Assembly (NCBI GenBank): GCA_965662045.1
Contig: CBFIGE010000006.1
Span: forward strand, 74,457 to 138,456
Length of the DNA: 64,000 nt
Source: UBA3478 sp965662045
GTDB taxonomy: Bacteria > Bacteroidota > Bacteroidia > Flavobacteriales > Flavobacteriaceae
Direction: 5' to 3'
A program made the translations under genes and the position numbers. Position 1 is the first letter of the stretch. Each line of letters starts with the position of its first letter. Shown here piece by piece: positions 35,678 through 44,199 of this stretch. The notes under the pieces are model-generated. The model searched no databases, was not told where the DNA came from, and was given only the letters and a program-made list of their open reading frames with translations.

Positions 35678-35963
35678 AAATTCAGAAGAAATTCTTCAGT
35701 ATTACATGCCAAAAATGAAAGAGCGCATGCATCAGAAAAATACTGAAGCAAGTAAATTGCGAGATACCGAGTTCAAAGCTCGAGAGATGGCCAGAGAAGT
35801 CTTGGCAACGCTTAAGTCAGAAATTAAGAAAGTAGAATTAGAAGGAACTACCAAAGAACTTTCAATTGAGATAGGCGCTGAGCCACAAAAACAGGCAGAA
35901 GCTTCATCAGTCAAGCAAACGGTTATGAACCGAAAAAGAGGTCTATTTAGATACCGACGATAG
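35655..35963 (+). CDS. Small charged helical protein coupled to the Ntn-hydrolase gene
   Basis: A 102-residue protein beginning MENKKSFKNSEEIL at an ATG that overlaps the preceding gene by 23 bases. It is mostly amphipathic helix (about 8-65; KMKERMHQKNTEASKLRDTE), then a short strand-like piece (TTKELSIEIGAE) and a basic tail NRKRGLFRYRR. No family recognised and no membrane or signal segment. The overlap implies coupled translation, so it is likely a partner, adaptor or substrate-handling subunit of the Ntn protein. A longer form from 35577 is possible but would overlap by 100 bases. Its last 21 bases overlap the convergent MATE gene. Confidence 0.65.
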   Translation: MENKKSFKNSEEILQYYMPKMKERMHQKNTEASKLRDTEFKAREMAREVLATLKSEIKKVELEGTTKELSIEIGAEPQKQAEASSVKQTVMNRKRGLFRYRR

Positions 35964-37328
35964 ATTCATAGTAATTTCACGATATAAGAAGTAGGCTGTA
36001 ATTAAAGTGGCCAAAACATCAGCAATAAAGAACGATTGCCATACGCCTTTCTCTCCGAGATATGGAGGCAGAATAAATAGCAAAGGCATAAGTAATAATC
36101 CTTGCCTTAGTAGTGTAAGCCATAGTGCCGGCTTCACTTTACCTATTGCTTGAAAATAAGCTGCTCCAATGAGTTGAATCGCAATTATTGGGCTAGCACC
36201 AAAAACCCATCGCATTGCGATAGGTACCTTTTCGATTACCATTGTGCGAATATCCATAGCTTCTTGACTTAAATTATCTCCACTTCCCAAAAACAAGGCA
36301 GCAATTTCGGCGGGAAAAACAAACAAGAAGATAAAAACCAAGGTGGCCACCCCTGAGGCGTATAGAATGGCTTTGGTAATGCTCTCACGAACGCGGTCGT
36401 ATAGTTTTGCGCCGTAGTTGTATCCGGCAATCGGAAGAAAACCTTGGGTAACCCCAAAAACAGGAAATAAGGCAAACATCAGCATACGACCAATTATGGC
36501 ATAAACGGCAATAAGAGCCTCTGCTCCAAGTCTAAAGAGCAGTGTATTCATGATAAGGTAAATAACACTTGAAATGGCCTGTCTTGACAAAGTGACAAAA
36601 GAGAGCGAACTCATTTCTTTTAAGATGCCCATATCAAAACTAAAATCTGATTTCTTAGGCACTAGATTAGAGTGTTTTAAAAAGAAAAATAAAACGTAGG
36701 CAAAACACAAAAAGTAACCAGCGGTAGTCGCCCAAGCGGCACCCAACATCCCTAAATCTAAATAGTATATAAAGAGGACATCTAAGACTAAATTGGCAAT
36801 AGAAGGAATAATCATCGCAATCATGGCGTGTCTAGGTTGACCCTCGGCGCGAATGACTGTATTTCCCATCATGCAAAAGGCTAAGAAAGGAACCCCATAT
36901 AATACGACCTCATAATAAACTCTTGCCGGCTGGTAAATGGCTCCCAATCCTCCAAAAGCAGGGATTAGACTTTCCATAAAAATCAATCCAAAAATTACCA
37001 TGCTCACGCAAACCAAAAGGGTCAGACTAATTTGATTTCCGAAAGTTTTTAAGGCTTTGGTGTCGTCTTTTGCTCCCAAAGCCCTAGAAAGTACGCTTGA
37101 CCCACCAACTCCTATAGCCATTCCAATAGCACCTATAAAAAAAGAAACCGGTAAAACCACATTTATAGCTGCCAAGGCAGTTGGACCAATCCAATTTCCA
37201 ACGAAAATACTGTCAACTAATATATTCAGTGACATAGCGAGTATTCCAATAGAGGCTGGAATCGATTGTTTGATCAATAAAGATCCAATAGGTTTTTCAC
37301 CTAGTTCTTTTGGACTTGCTTTAGCCAT
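35943..37328 (-). CDS. MATE family efflux transporter
   Basis: A 461-residue membrane protein with about 12 helices in two related halves. Typical N-half features are IPASIGILAMSLNILVDSIFVGNWIGPTALAA (here in pieces at residues 20-55) and GVGGSSVLSRALGAKD; in the C-half, YAIIGRMLMFALFPVFGVTQGFLPIAGYNYGA. It exports organic cations or drugs in exchange for Na+ or H+; substrate unknown. It starts on the last base of the hemH stop (TAATG), so it is translationally coupled to ferrochelatase, which raises the possibility of porphyrin or related export, though this is only inference. Confidence 0.9.
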   Translation of the reverse strand: MAKASPKELGEKPIGSLLIKQSIPASIGILAMSLNILVDSIFVGNWIGPTALAAINVVLPVSFFIGAIGMAIGVGGSSVLSRALGAKDDTKALKTFGNQISLTLLVCVSMVIFGLIFMESLIPAFGGLGAIYQPARVYYEVVLYGVPFLAFCMMGNTVIRAEGQPRHAMIAMIIPSIANLVLDVLFIYYLDLGMLGAAWATTAGYFLCFAYVLFFFLKHSNLVPKKSDFSFDMGILKEMSSLSFVTLSRQAISSVIYLIMNTLLFRLGAEALIAVYAIIGRMLMFALFPVFGVTQGFLPIAGYNYGAKLYDRVRESITKAILYASGVATLVFIFLFVFPAEIAALFLGSGDNLSQEAMDIRTMVIEKVPIAMRWVFGASPIIAIQLIGAAYFQAIGKVKPALWLTLLRQGLLLMPLLFILPPYLGEKGVWQSFFIADVLATLITAYFLYREITMNLSSVSK

Positions 37329-38362
37329 TAAAATGGAAGTTTAGCGTGTTGCTCCCAGTGTGAAATCCATTTGGCCATTAGGGCTACCCATGAATCACTG
37401 TCGTTTAAACAAGAGATATGCTTAAACTCCTTTCCTCCAGCTTCAACGAATTCCTCTTCTCCTTCCATCGCAATTTCTTCTAATGTTTCTAAACAGTCGG
37501 CGACAAAGGCAGGTGTGACAACAGCTAATCGTGTTTTATTTTCTTTCGCGAAACGCTCAAATTCGTAATCAGTATAGGGTTTAAGCCAAGTATCTCCCGC
37601 TATTCGTGATTGAAATGAAGTTGCAATTTTTTCATCTTCGAGTTGCAAATGTTCACCGACCAATTTGGTGGTGGTATAGCACTGGTGCCTGTAACAGCTG
37701 TGATGAGCTACTGAATTTACACTGCAACAAGACCCGTCGATCTTACAATGAAATTTAGTAGGGTCTGATTTTCTTATGTGTCGTTCTGGAATTCCGTGGT
37801 ATGAAAATAGCAATTGGTCGTATTCAAAGTCTTCGAGTTCCCTAGCAATATGATCACCTAGAATTTTAATGTAATCTTGCTGATTGTAAAAAGCAGGAAG
37901 TGTGTTAATTTTCATGTCAGGAAAATGCCTTTGCTGTTCTTCGAGGGTTTTTACCACAACCGTTTCATAAGAACTCATAGCATATTGCGGATAAAGCGGC
38001 ACCAACAAAGTGTCTTCAACGTCTTGGTCGTGAAGTTCTTGCAAGGCTTTGCGTATACTCATAGATCCGTAGCGCATTCCCAACGCGATAGGTAAATCTA
38101 TATGCTTTTTAAGTTTTTCTTGAAAGCGCTCTGAAATTACGATAAGAGGAGAGCCTTCATCCCACCAAATCTTAGAATAGGCCTTGGCTGAACGTCTTGG
38201 TCGCGTGTTCAAAATGATTCCTTTAACCAATAATGCTCTAAGTGCTTTTGGAGCATCAATGACCCTTGAATCCATTAAAAACTCATCTAAATAAGGTCGA
38301 ACGGCTTTTTTCGTAGGAGCGTCTGGGGAGCCCAGATTTACAAGTAATACACCCTTTTTCAC
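37328..38362 (-). CDS. hemH: Ferrochelatase
   Basis: A 344-residue enzyme inserting Fe2+ into protoporphyrin IX, the last step of protoheme synthesis. Family motifs are GVLLVNLGSPDAPT, the catalytic His189 in LLFSYHGIPERHI, YQSRxA-like SFQSRIAGDTWLKP, and VVTPAFVADCLETLEEI. The initiation codon is GTG at 38362, giving MKKGVLLVNLG. DPTKFHCKIDGSCCSVN holds several Cys residues, as in related bacterial ferrochelatases. The gene is separated from the hemA cluster by a DUF1460 and an AraC-type gene and is coupled to the MATE gene downstream. Confidence 0.96.
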   Translation of the reverse strand: MKKGVLLVNLGSPDAPTKKAVRPYLDEFLMDSRVIDAPKALRALLVKGIILNTRPRRSAKAYSKIWWDEGSPLIVISERFQEKLKKHIDLPIALGMRYGSMSIRKALQELHDQDVEDTLLVPLYPQYAMSSYETVVVKTLEEQQRHFPDMKINTLPAFYNQQDYIKILGDHIARELEDFEYDQLLFSYHGIPERHIRKSDPTKFHCKIDGSCCSVNSVAHHSCYRHQCYTTTKLVGEHLQLEDEKIATSFQSRIAGDTWLKPYTDYEFERFAKENKTRLAVVTPAFVADCLETLEEIAMEGEEEFVEAGGKEFKHISCLNDSDSWVALMAKWISHWEQHAKLPF

Positions 38363-38404
38363 AATTTATTTTTTTCAAAAATACAACTTGCTATGTCTAA
38401 AAGC

Positions 38405-38412
38405 TATATTTG
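38405..38412 (+). promoter_or_regulatory. Possible -7 element for the DUF1460 gene
   Basis: TATATTTG fits TAnnTTTG, 3 bases before the ATG at 38416. A TTG at 38388-38390 is only 14 bases upstream, short of ideal spacing. Confidence 0.4.
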
Positions 38413-38415
38413 TTT

Positions 38416-39276
38416 ATGTCTACCCCTAAAATATTCTTGTTTTTTTCAGTTTTAATTGGGTCTCACTTGTGTTTGGCTCAAGAGATGGTATTCAATAAGA
38501 GCGACCAAGAGCGGCTCAATTTAATAGTTGCTAAACAAGTGAATTCGTCCTTTGAGAACATTTCAGAAATAGGAACTTCATTTCTTGGAAGCCCTTATGT
38601 TGCGCATACTATTGAGGGATTTCAAAATGAACCTTTAGTCTTAAATTTTAGTGCCTTTGACTGCACCACTTTTGTCGAGAAAAGCCTAAGTCTTTACCTC
38701 TTACAATACGAAAGGTTGGAGGAGTTTACCACGGAAGAAAACCATTTAAAGACTTACGGTCAACTTTTGGAAAATATTCGATACAGAAACCGCAAAAGAG
38801 ATGGGTATACCTCTCGTTTGCACTACTTTACAGAGTGGATTCAAAACAATGAGAAAAAGGGATACGTCTTTGATATTACCGAAGACTTAGGAGGAAGTTC
38901 TATCGAAAAAACATTGGATTTTATGAGCAGCCATCGCTCAAGTTACAGCGCGCTCAAAGACGATCAAGTTTTTGAAAACTGGGTTAAAATTGAAAAGGCT
39001 CTGAATCCCATGCGATATGCTATTTTAGGATTAGGCGCAATAAAAACAGCTGCTATTGAAGAAGGAGATATCATCGCTTTTGCCACCAATATAGACGGTT
39101 TAGATGTTACACACACTGGGATTGCTATAGAAAAGAACAAGAAAATACATCTGCTTCATGCCTCGAGTTCTGGCGGTGTTGTAATTTCTAAAAAGCCCCT
39201 TTACAAATTTGCCCAAGGAATCAACAGGTGCATTGGAATCATCATCGTGCGTCCTGTACTATACGATGTCTTTTAA
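38416..39276 (+). CDS. DUF1460 domain protein (N-acetylmuramyl-L-alanine amidase-like)
   Basis: A 286-residue exported protein with a signal peptide (MSTPKIFLFFSVLIGSHLCLAQ). DUF1460 signature: GTSFLGSPYVAHTIEG, FDCTTFVEKSLSLYL with the catalytic-type Cys of an NlpC/P60-like fold, HYFTEWIQNNEKKGYV, EEGDIIAFATNIDGLDVTHTGIAI with the His, and KIHLLHASSSGGVVISKKPL. Structures of DUF1460 proteins indicate a cysteine amidase acting on peptidoglycan. I choose the ATG at 38416 rather than a TTG at 38410. A TATATTTG box ends only 3 bases before that ATG, so the message may be nearly leaderless. Confidence 0.88.
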   Translation: MSTPKIFLFFSVLIGSHLCLAQEMVFNKSDQERLNLIVAKQVNSSFENISEIGTSFLGSPYVAHTIEGFQNEPLVLNFSAFDCTTFVEKSLSLYLLQYERLEEFTTEENHLKTYGQLLENIRYRNRKRDGYTSRLHYFTEWIQNNEKKGYVFDITEDLGGSSIEKTLDFMSSHRSSYSALKDDQVFENWVKIEKALNPMRYAILGLGAIKTAAIEEGDIIAFATNIDGLDVTHTGIAIEKNKKIHLLHASSSGGVVISKKPLYKFAQGINRCIGIIIVRPVLYDVF

Positions 39277-40134
39277 TTATGCCTGTAATTCTGACAAATA
39301 CTTTTTAGGCGTTGTTCCGTATTTCTTTTTAAAGGCTGCTATAAAATGACTCGGTGTACTGTAGCCCACGCGCAAGCCGATTTCACCTACGCTATACTTA
39401 TTGGAGAGCAATAGTTTTCTAGCGAATTCCATTTTGTGTTGAAAAAGAAAACCATAGACCGAATCTCCATACAATTGCTTAAAACCTTCTTTTAGTCGCT
39501 TTAACGGGAGATCAATGGTTTTTGCTAGGTGTTCTAAAGTTGGAGGTTCATTCATTTCTGCCACAATGATTTCTTTGGCTTGTCTGATTTTACGAATGTT
39601 TTGATCATCGGCTAAATAAGGGCATTGCTCAAGGTCAGTGTCTTCTGTTTTATTGAAATAAAGGCTGATTAATTCATATACTTTCCCCTTGTTGTAAATA
39701 TTCTTTAAAGCATTGTGTAATCGGTTTTCCATGAGTTGACTCACGACAATAGCCATGGCAGGACTCAACTCTCCCTGACTGTAAAATTTGGTCTCTTGCG
39801 TTTCAGTATTTAAAAAGGGAATGATTTTAGCGTGTTCACTGAAAAGTGCGTGTAGGCCGTCTATGCTTAAGACCAAGCAAAGCCATTGCGTATCTTTTTC
39901 TAATTCAGCAGATATGGGCAAGGCTTTTTGCGAATTAAAAAGTAATAGGGTTTGATCTTCTTTTGCTTCTAAGAAATAAGTGTTTTCATTAAATGAAAAA
40001 CGCAACCCTCCTTTAAGCACAAAATGCAATTGAATCTGTTTGATTTCTACAGGATAAACAATCGTTTTTTCTCGCTCTTTATCAGTGTTTTCAATTAAAA
40101 CAGTTCCTAAATTTAGAATATCTATGTGCTGCAT
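39277..40134 (-). CDS. AraC family transcriptional regulator divergent from hemA
   Basis: A 285-residue regulator. The N-terminal cupin-like sensing domain (about 1-170) lacks a recognisable ligand motif. The C-terminal AraC pair of helix-turn-helices is clear (LEHLAKTIDLPLKRLKEGFK ... VGEIGLRVGYSTPSHFIAAF ... KKYGTTPKKYLSEL). It is transcribed away from hemA across a 226-base intergenic region with a promoter facing each way, and so is a good candidate regulator of the heme operon and of itself. It converges with the DUF1460 gene with no intergenic base. Confidence 0.88.
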   Translation of the reverse strand: MQHIDILNLGTVLIENTDKEREKTIVYPVEIKQIQLHFVLKGGLRFSFNENTYFLEAKEDQTLLLFNSQKALPISAELEKDTQWLCLVLSIDGLHALFSEHAKIIPFLNTETQETKFYSQGELSPAMAIVVSQLMENRLHNALKNIYNKGKVYELISLYFNKTEDTDLEQCPYLADDQNIRKIRQAKEIIVAEMNEPPTLEHLAKTIDLPLKRLKEGFKQLYGDSVYGFLFQHKMEFARKLLLSNKYSVGEIGLRVGYSTPSHFIAAFKKKYGTTPKKYLSELQA

Positions 40135-40260
40135 AACCCTCTAGCGATGTTTTTTGAGATAAGTTTTTGCTCTATTTGGCATTATAATAAATTTAGACTC
40201 TTTCTAAATAATCTTGTATTCGCCTTTAAAACTTTGATTTCCATGAATTTATATTCATTG

Positions 40261-40293
40261 CAAAGGTAAAGAATAGTCTTGAAAGTCAGTCAA
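40261..40293 (-). promoter_or_regulatory. Promoter of the AraC-type gene
   Basis: On the minus strand TTG (40293-40291) and TACCTTTG (40268-40261) are separated by 22 bases, which fits the Bacteroidetes consensus TTG-N17-23-TAnnTTTG. Transcription would start about 122 bases before the start codon at 40134, leaving a long leader that could hold regulatory sites. Confidence 0.6.
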
Positions 40294-40338
40294 AAAACTG
40301 AAGAACCTTTAGCGTTATTTTTTCCCTCTACTGACTTT

Positions 40339-40346
40339 TAATTTTG
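40339..40346 (+). promoter_or_regulatory. Promoter -7 element of the hem operon
   Basis: TAATTTTG fits TAnnTTTG and ends 14 bases before the hemA ATG. The upstream TTA at 40315-40317 lies 21 bases before it, an imperfect -33 element (consensus TTG), consistent with a promoter that needs activation. Confidence 0.5.
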
Positions 40347-40360
40347 TTCCACCACATTCT

Positions 40361-41620
40361 ATGAATAAGACATATTTAAATAGTTCGTTTTGTGTCGTTG
40401 GCGTGAGCTATCACAGAACAGATGCGCCGACAAGAGGATTGTTCAGTCTCGATGAGCACAAGTCTCGCAAACTAAGTGAAAAAGCTTCACAATTTGGAGT
40501 CTATTCTTTAATGATTCTTTCTACATGTAACCGCACTGAACTTTATGCTGAAGTTGAAAACGAAGAGATTCTTGTCAACTTGCTTTGTGCATTTACCAAA
40601 GGTTCAAAGGAAATGTTCGCCAATCACGGTTATATCAAAACTAAAGAGCAAGCTATTGATCACGTTTTTCAAGTAGGAACAGGACTAGACAGTCAAATTC
40701 TTGGTGACTTTGAAATCATCGCCCAGATCAAAAAATCCTTCAAGCAAGCCAAGAAATCTAAACTGACAAGTGCGTTTTTAGAGCGCTTGTGTAATTGCGT
40801 TATTCAAGCGAGCAAACGCATAAAGAATGAAACAGAGATCTCCACTGGAGCGACATCAGTTTCTTTTGCTTCAGTGAAATACCTCATGCGAGAAATTTCA
40901 GAAGTCCAATCCAAAAAAATCGTCTTATTTGGAACTGGAAAAATTGGTCGAAATACCTGTGAGAATTTGGTGAAACACACAAAAAACCAACAGATTACTC
41001 TCATAAACCGAACTAGGAATCGAGCCGAAGAAGTTGCTGGTAAATTTAAGGTAGATGTCAAGAGTTTTTCAGATTTACCTTCGGAAATCAGAACAGCCGA
41101 CGTTTTAATTGTAGCCACGGGGGCAGCGAACCCTACGGTGAATAAAGATTTGCTGAGAACCAAAAACAACTTGCTCATTTTAGATTTATCAGTCCCTCAA
41201 AATGTTGCCCCTGATGTAACTGAAATTCATGGTGTAAGCTTGGTAGGTATTGACCAACTCTCAAAAATTACAGATGATACCCTTGAGCGCAGAAAACAAT
41301 ACATTCCTCAAGCCTTGGTAATCATCGAAGAAATTCAAGCCGACTTTATCGAGTGGCTTTCCAATAGAAAATTTGCTCCAGTTGTAGCTGCTGTAAAAGC
41401 AAAACTTCAGTCTTATAAAAATGAAGAAATTGATTTTCATTCGAAAAAAAACCAATCGGTATTAGATGAAAAAGCGATTGATTTAGTGTCAAATAGATTG
41501 ATTCAGAAAATCACAAAACAAATCGCCAATCACTTAAAATCAGCGAATGGTGATTTTGATCAAAGCGTTGCCATGCTGAATGATGTTTTTGAATTAAATC
41601 AGAAGGGATCAAACTCATAG
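40361..41620 (+). CDS. hemA: Glutamyl-tRNA reductase
   Basis: A 419-residue enzyme, first committed step of the C5 route: NADPH reduces the glutamyl group on tRNA-Glu to glutamate-1-semialdehyde. The nucleophile is Cys56 in LSTCNRTELYAE. The NADPH domain has VLFGTGKIGRNTC; FQVGTGLDSQILGDFEI and NRTRNRAEEVAGKF are family blocks. The C-terminal dimerisation domain is present. It opens a tightly packed operon; hemC starts on the base after its stop codon. Glutamate-1-semialdehyde aminomutase (hemL) is not in the window. Confidence 0.96.
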   Translation: MNKTYLNSSFCVVGVSYHRTDAPTRGLFSLDEHKSRKLSEKASQFGVYSLMILSTCNRTELYAEVENEEILVNLLCAFTKGSKEMFANHGYIKTKEQAIDHVFQVGTGLDSQILGDFEIIAQIKKSFKQAKKSKLTSAFLERLCNCVIQASKRIKNETEISTGATSVSFASVKYLMREISEVQSKKIVLFGTGKIGRNTCENLVKHTKNQQITLINRTRNRAEEVAGKFKVDVKSFSDLPSEIRTADVLIVATGAANPTVNKDLLRTKNNLLILDLSVPQNVAPDVTEIHGVSLVGIDQLSKITDDTLERRKQYIPQALVIIEEIQADFIEWLSNRKFAPVVAAVKAKLQSYKNEEIDFHSKKNQSVLDEKAIDLVSNRLIQKITKQIANHLKSANGDFDQSVAMLNDVFELNQKGSNS

Positions 41621-42532
41621 ATGACTAGTGAAACTATTAGAATTGGCACTAGATCAAGTGCCCTAGCCCTCTGGCAAGCAGCATTTGTTCAAAATCAGCT
41701 TAACGATTTGGGATATGCCACTGAAATCGTTCCCATATCTTCAGAAGGTGATTTGAATTTAACTCGGCCTATTTATCAAATGGGACTCACCGGTGTGTTT
41801 ACCAAAACACTCGATGCAGCGCTACTTACAAAGCGCATTGACATCGCGGTGCATTCTATGAAAGACGTTCCTACACAACTCGCCGAAGGAATAATTCCAT
41901 ATGCGGTGCTTCAAAGAGGAGACCACAGAGATGTGCTCGTACTTAACCCCAAAAAAGAGCAAAGCTTGAAAATTGGTACCGGAAGTCTAAGAAGAAAAGC
42001 ACAATGGCTTAGAAAAAATCCGAATTACCAAGTAGAAAATCTAAGGGGAAACATTCAGCGCAGAATTCAGAAATTACAAGAATCTTCTTGGGAAGGTGCC
42101 ATTTTTGCTCAAGCAGGCTTGCAACGCATGAATATGGATGGGCATCAGCTTGTCAATTTAGATTACATGATTCCCGCGCCTGCCCAAGGAGCTTTATTCA
42201 TTGTTGGGCTCAAAGAAGAGCTAGATAAATTAAAGGGTGTAACAAACCTCAACCATTACGATACCGCACTTTGTACAAGCGTTGAACGCTATTTTCTAAA
42301 AACCTTGGAAGGTGGATGCAGTTCTCCTGTAGGAGCCCATGCCTTTGTAGATAAAAACACACTCTGTTTTAAAGGAGGTTTATATAGTCTGAACGGACAA
42401 GAGGCCATAGAGGTAGAGCGAGAAATTCCTTTGACTAAGGCTGCTCAAATCGGCTGTGATTTGGCGCACGAAATACGAAACAATGGAGGAATAGAACTAT
42501 TAAAAGCCATACAGGATGAGAAAGATCATTAG
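41621..42532 (+). CDS. hemC: Hydroxymethylbilane synthase (porphobilinogen deaminase)
   Basis: A 303-residue enzyme joining four porphobilinogen units into hydroxymethylbilane. IRIGTRSSALALWQA opens the chain; AVHSMKDVPT holds Lys81 and Asp82 of the active site; LRGNIQRRIQKL binds the chain; Cys233 in LEGGCSSPVGAHA carries the dipyrromethane cofactor. It begins directly after the hemA stop and its last 17 bases overlap the start of hemD. Confidence 0.97.
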   Translation: MTSETIRIGTRSSALALWQAAFVQNQLNDLGYATEIVPISSEGDLNLTRPIYQMGLTGVFTKTLDAALLTKRIDIAVHSMKDVPTQLAEGIIPYAVLQRGDHRDVLVLNPKKEQSLKIGTGSLRRKAQWLRKNPNYQVENLRGNIQRRIQKLQESSWEGAIFAQAGLQRMNMDGHQLVNLDYMIPAPAQGALFIVGLKEELDKLKGVTNLNHYDTALCTSVERYFLKTLEGGCSSPVGAHAFVDKNTLCFKGGLYSLNGQEAIEVEREIPLTKAAQIGCDLAHEIRNNGGIELLKAIQDEKDH

Positions 42533-43184
42533 CACTAAAACTCTCGCTGTTTCTGACAAGAATCACCTCCTGCAAGCTGATGTTTCTCTTGTAGAATACG
42601 ACGCGCTCAAAATAGACACCTTGCCTTTTTCAATTGCATCTGATTATGACACTTATTTATTCAGCAGTCAAAATGCCGTAGCCGCCCTTAAACAGTACTG
42701 GAAAAATCAAAATACAGCACATCTGCAACAAGCTTCGATTTACTGTGTAGGAGAAAAAACAGCCCAAGGATTAAAAGACTTGGGGTTAGGTGTACTAAAG
42801 CATTTTGATAACGCTCAGCAACTCATCGAATTTTTGAAGACACAAGATTTTAAGTCTTGCTGGCTTCACGGAAATCATGTCACTCCCACTCTAGAGCAGT
42901 GGCTAAGAGCAAAAGGGTCTGACTCTTATGCCGTATATTTAAGTAGCATGAATAAAAAGAAATTTGCAGACGATTACAGCGCTGTGCTTTTCTTTAGTCC
43001 AAGAGGTGTCGAGAGTTTTGCGAGTGAAAATAACTTAAGCGACAAAACCGCTTTTTGCATCGGAGAAACTACCGCTGTCAAAGCCAGAACACATACCCTG
43101 GATGTTGTGGTGGCCAAAAGCCCTACTTCGACAAGTTTAGTATTAAAATTAATTCAACATTATAAAGCAAAAAATGAGTCTTAA
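42516..43184 (+). CDS. hemD: Uroporphyrinogen-III synthase
   Basis: A 222-residue protein between hemC and hemE, with the weak but typical HemD pattern: two similar alpha/beta halves, LFSSQNAVAAL (about 48-58), IYCVGEKTAQGLKDLGLG, FFSPRGVESFASEN and AFCIGETTAVKAR. It inverts ring D and closes the tetrapyrrole. HemD sequences diverge strongly, so much of the confidence rests on the position in the operon and these blocks. It overlaps hemC by 17 bases and hemE by 11. Confidence 0.9.
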   Translation: MRKIISTKTLAVSDKNHLLQADVSLVEYDALKIDTLPFSIASDYDTYLFSSQNAVAALKQYWKNQNTAHLQQASIYCVGEKTAQGLKDLGLGVLKHFDNAQQLIEFLKTQDFKSCWLHGNHVTPTLEQWLRAKGSDSYAVYLSSMNKKKFADDYSAVLFFSPRGVESFASENNLSDKTAFCIGETTAVKARTHTLDVVVAKSPTSTSLVLKLIQHYKAKNES

Positions 43185-44199
43185 AAACGATTTATATCTA
43201 AAAGCACTTAAGGGAGAAGAAGTATCAAGACCTCCTGTATGGATGATGAGACAAGCCGGTCGTTACTTACCTGAATTTATGGAGCTCAAAAGGAAATACG
43301 ACTTCTTTACGCGTTGTCAAACTCCAGAGTTGGCATCTGAAATTACAGTTCAGCCGTTGCGACGCTTTGAAAATGACGCAGCCATTCTCTTTTCAGACAT
43401 CTTGGTCATTCCACAGGCGATGAATATCGATGTGTATATGGAGCCAAATAAAGGTCCTGTGCTGCCAAACCCTGTTCGAACGGCAAGTGATTTAGACCGC
43501 GTGGTAGTTCCTGATGTCAATGACAGTCTTTCTTATGTTTTTGACGCGATCAAACTCACCTTGGAAATGCTAGATAACAGCGTACCTCTTATTGGTTTTG
43601 CTGGTTCCCCTTGGACCATCTTGTGTTACTGTGTTCAGGGTGAAGGAAGCAAAAACTTTGACAAGGCTAAAAAGTTATGTTTCTCTGATCCTCAAACAGC
43701 ACATGCCTTACTTCAAAAAATTACAGACACCACAATTGCCTATTTAAAAGCAAAAGCGAAGGCTGGTGTTCATGCCGTACAGGTTTTTGATTCATGGGGA
43801 GGAATGCTCGGTCCAGATGATTACGAAGAGTTTTCACTTTCGTACATGCGCCAAATTGTAACTGCACTTAAAGATGAAATTCCAGTAGTTTTATTTGGAA
43901 AAGGATGTTGGTTTGCCTTGCATGAAATGGCGAAAACGGGCGCGTCTGCACTTGGAGTAGATTGGACCTGTTCAGCACGAAATGCACGTTATTTGAGTGG
44001 AGGTCAAATTACATTACAAGGAAATTACGACCCCTCTCGTTTGTACTCGCCTCCAGAGCGAATCAAAAAAGACGTCAAAGAAATGATTCAAGCCTTTGGA
44101 AAAGATCGCTACATCGTAAATCTAGGACACGGAATTCTACCTGATATTCCAGTAGATAACGCCCGTGCCTTTATTGAAGCTGTCAAAGAATACGCTTGA
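43174..44199 (+). CDS. hemE: Uroporphyrinogen decarboxylase
   Basis: A 341-residue enzyme removing four carboxyl groups from uroporphyrinogen III to give coproporphyrinogen III. Signature PPVWMMRQAGRYLPEFMELK at residues 21-40 contains the substrate arginines; AAILFSDILVIP contains the essential Asp; GFAGSPWTILCYCVQGEGSKNF and NLGHGILPDIP are further family blocks. It overlaps hemD by 11 bases, and its stop TGA shares a base with the ATG of the next gene (TGATG). Confidence 0.97.
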   Translation: MSLKNDLYLKALKGEEVSRPPVWMMRQAGRYLPEFMELKRKYDFFTRCQTPELASEITVQPLRRFENDAAILFSDILVIPQAMNIDVYMEPNKGPVLPNPVRTASDLDRVVVPDVNDSLSYVFDAIKLTLEMLDNSVPLIGFAGSPWTILCYCVQGEGSKNFDKAKKLCFSDPQTAHALLQKITDTTIAYLKAKAKAGVHAVQVFDSWGGMLGPDDYEEFSLSYMRQIVTALKDEIPVVLFGKGCWFALHEMAKTGASALGVDWTCSARNARYLSGGQITLQGNYDPSRLYSPPERIKKDVKEMIQAFGKDRYIVNLGHGILPDIPVDNARAFIEAVKEYA

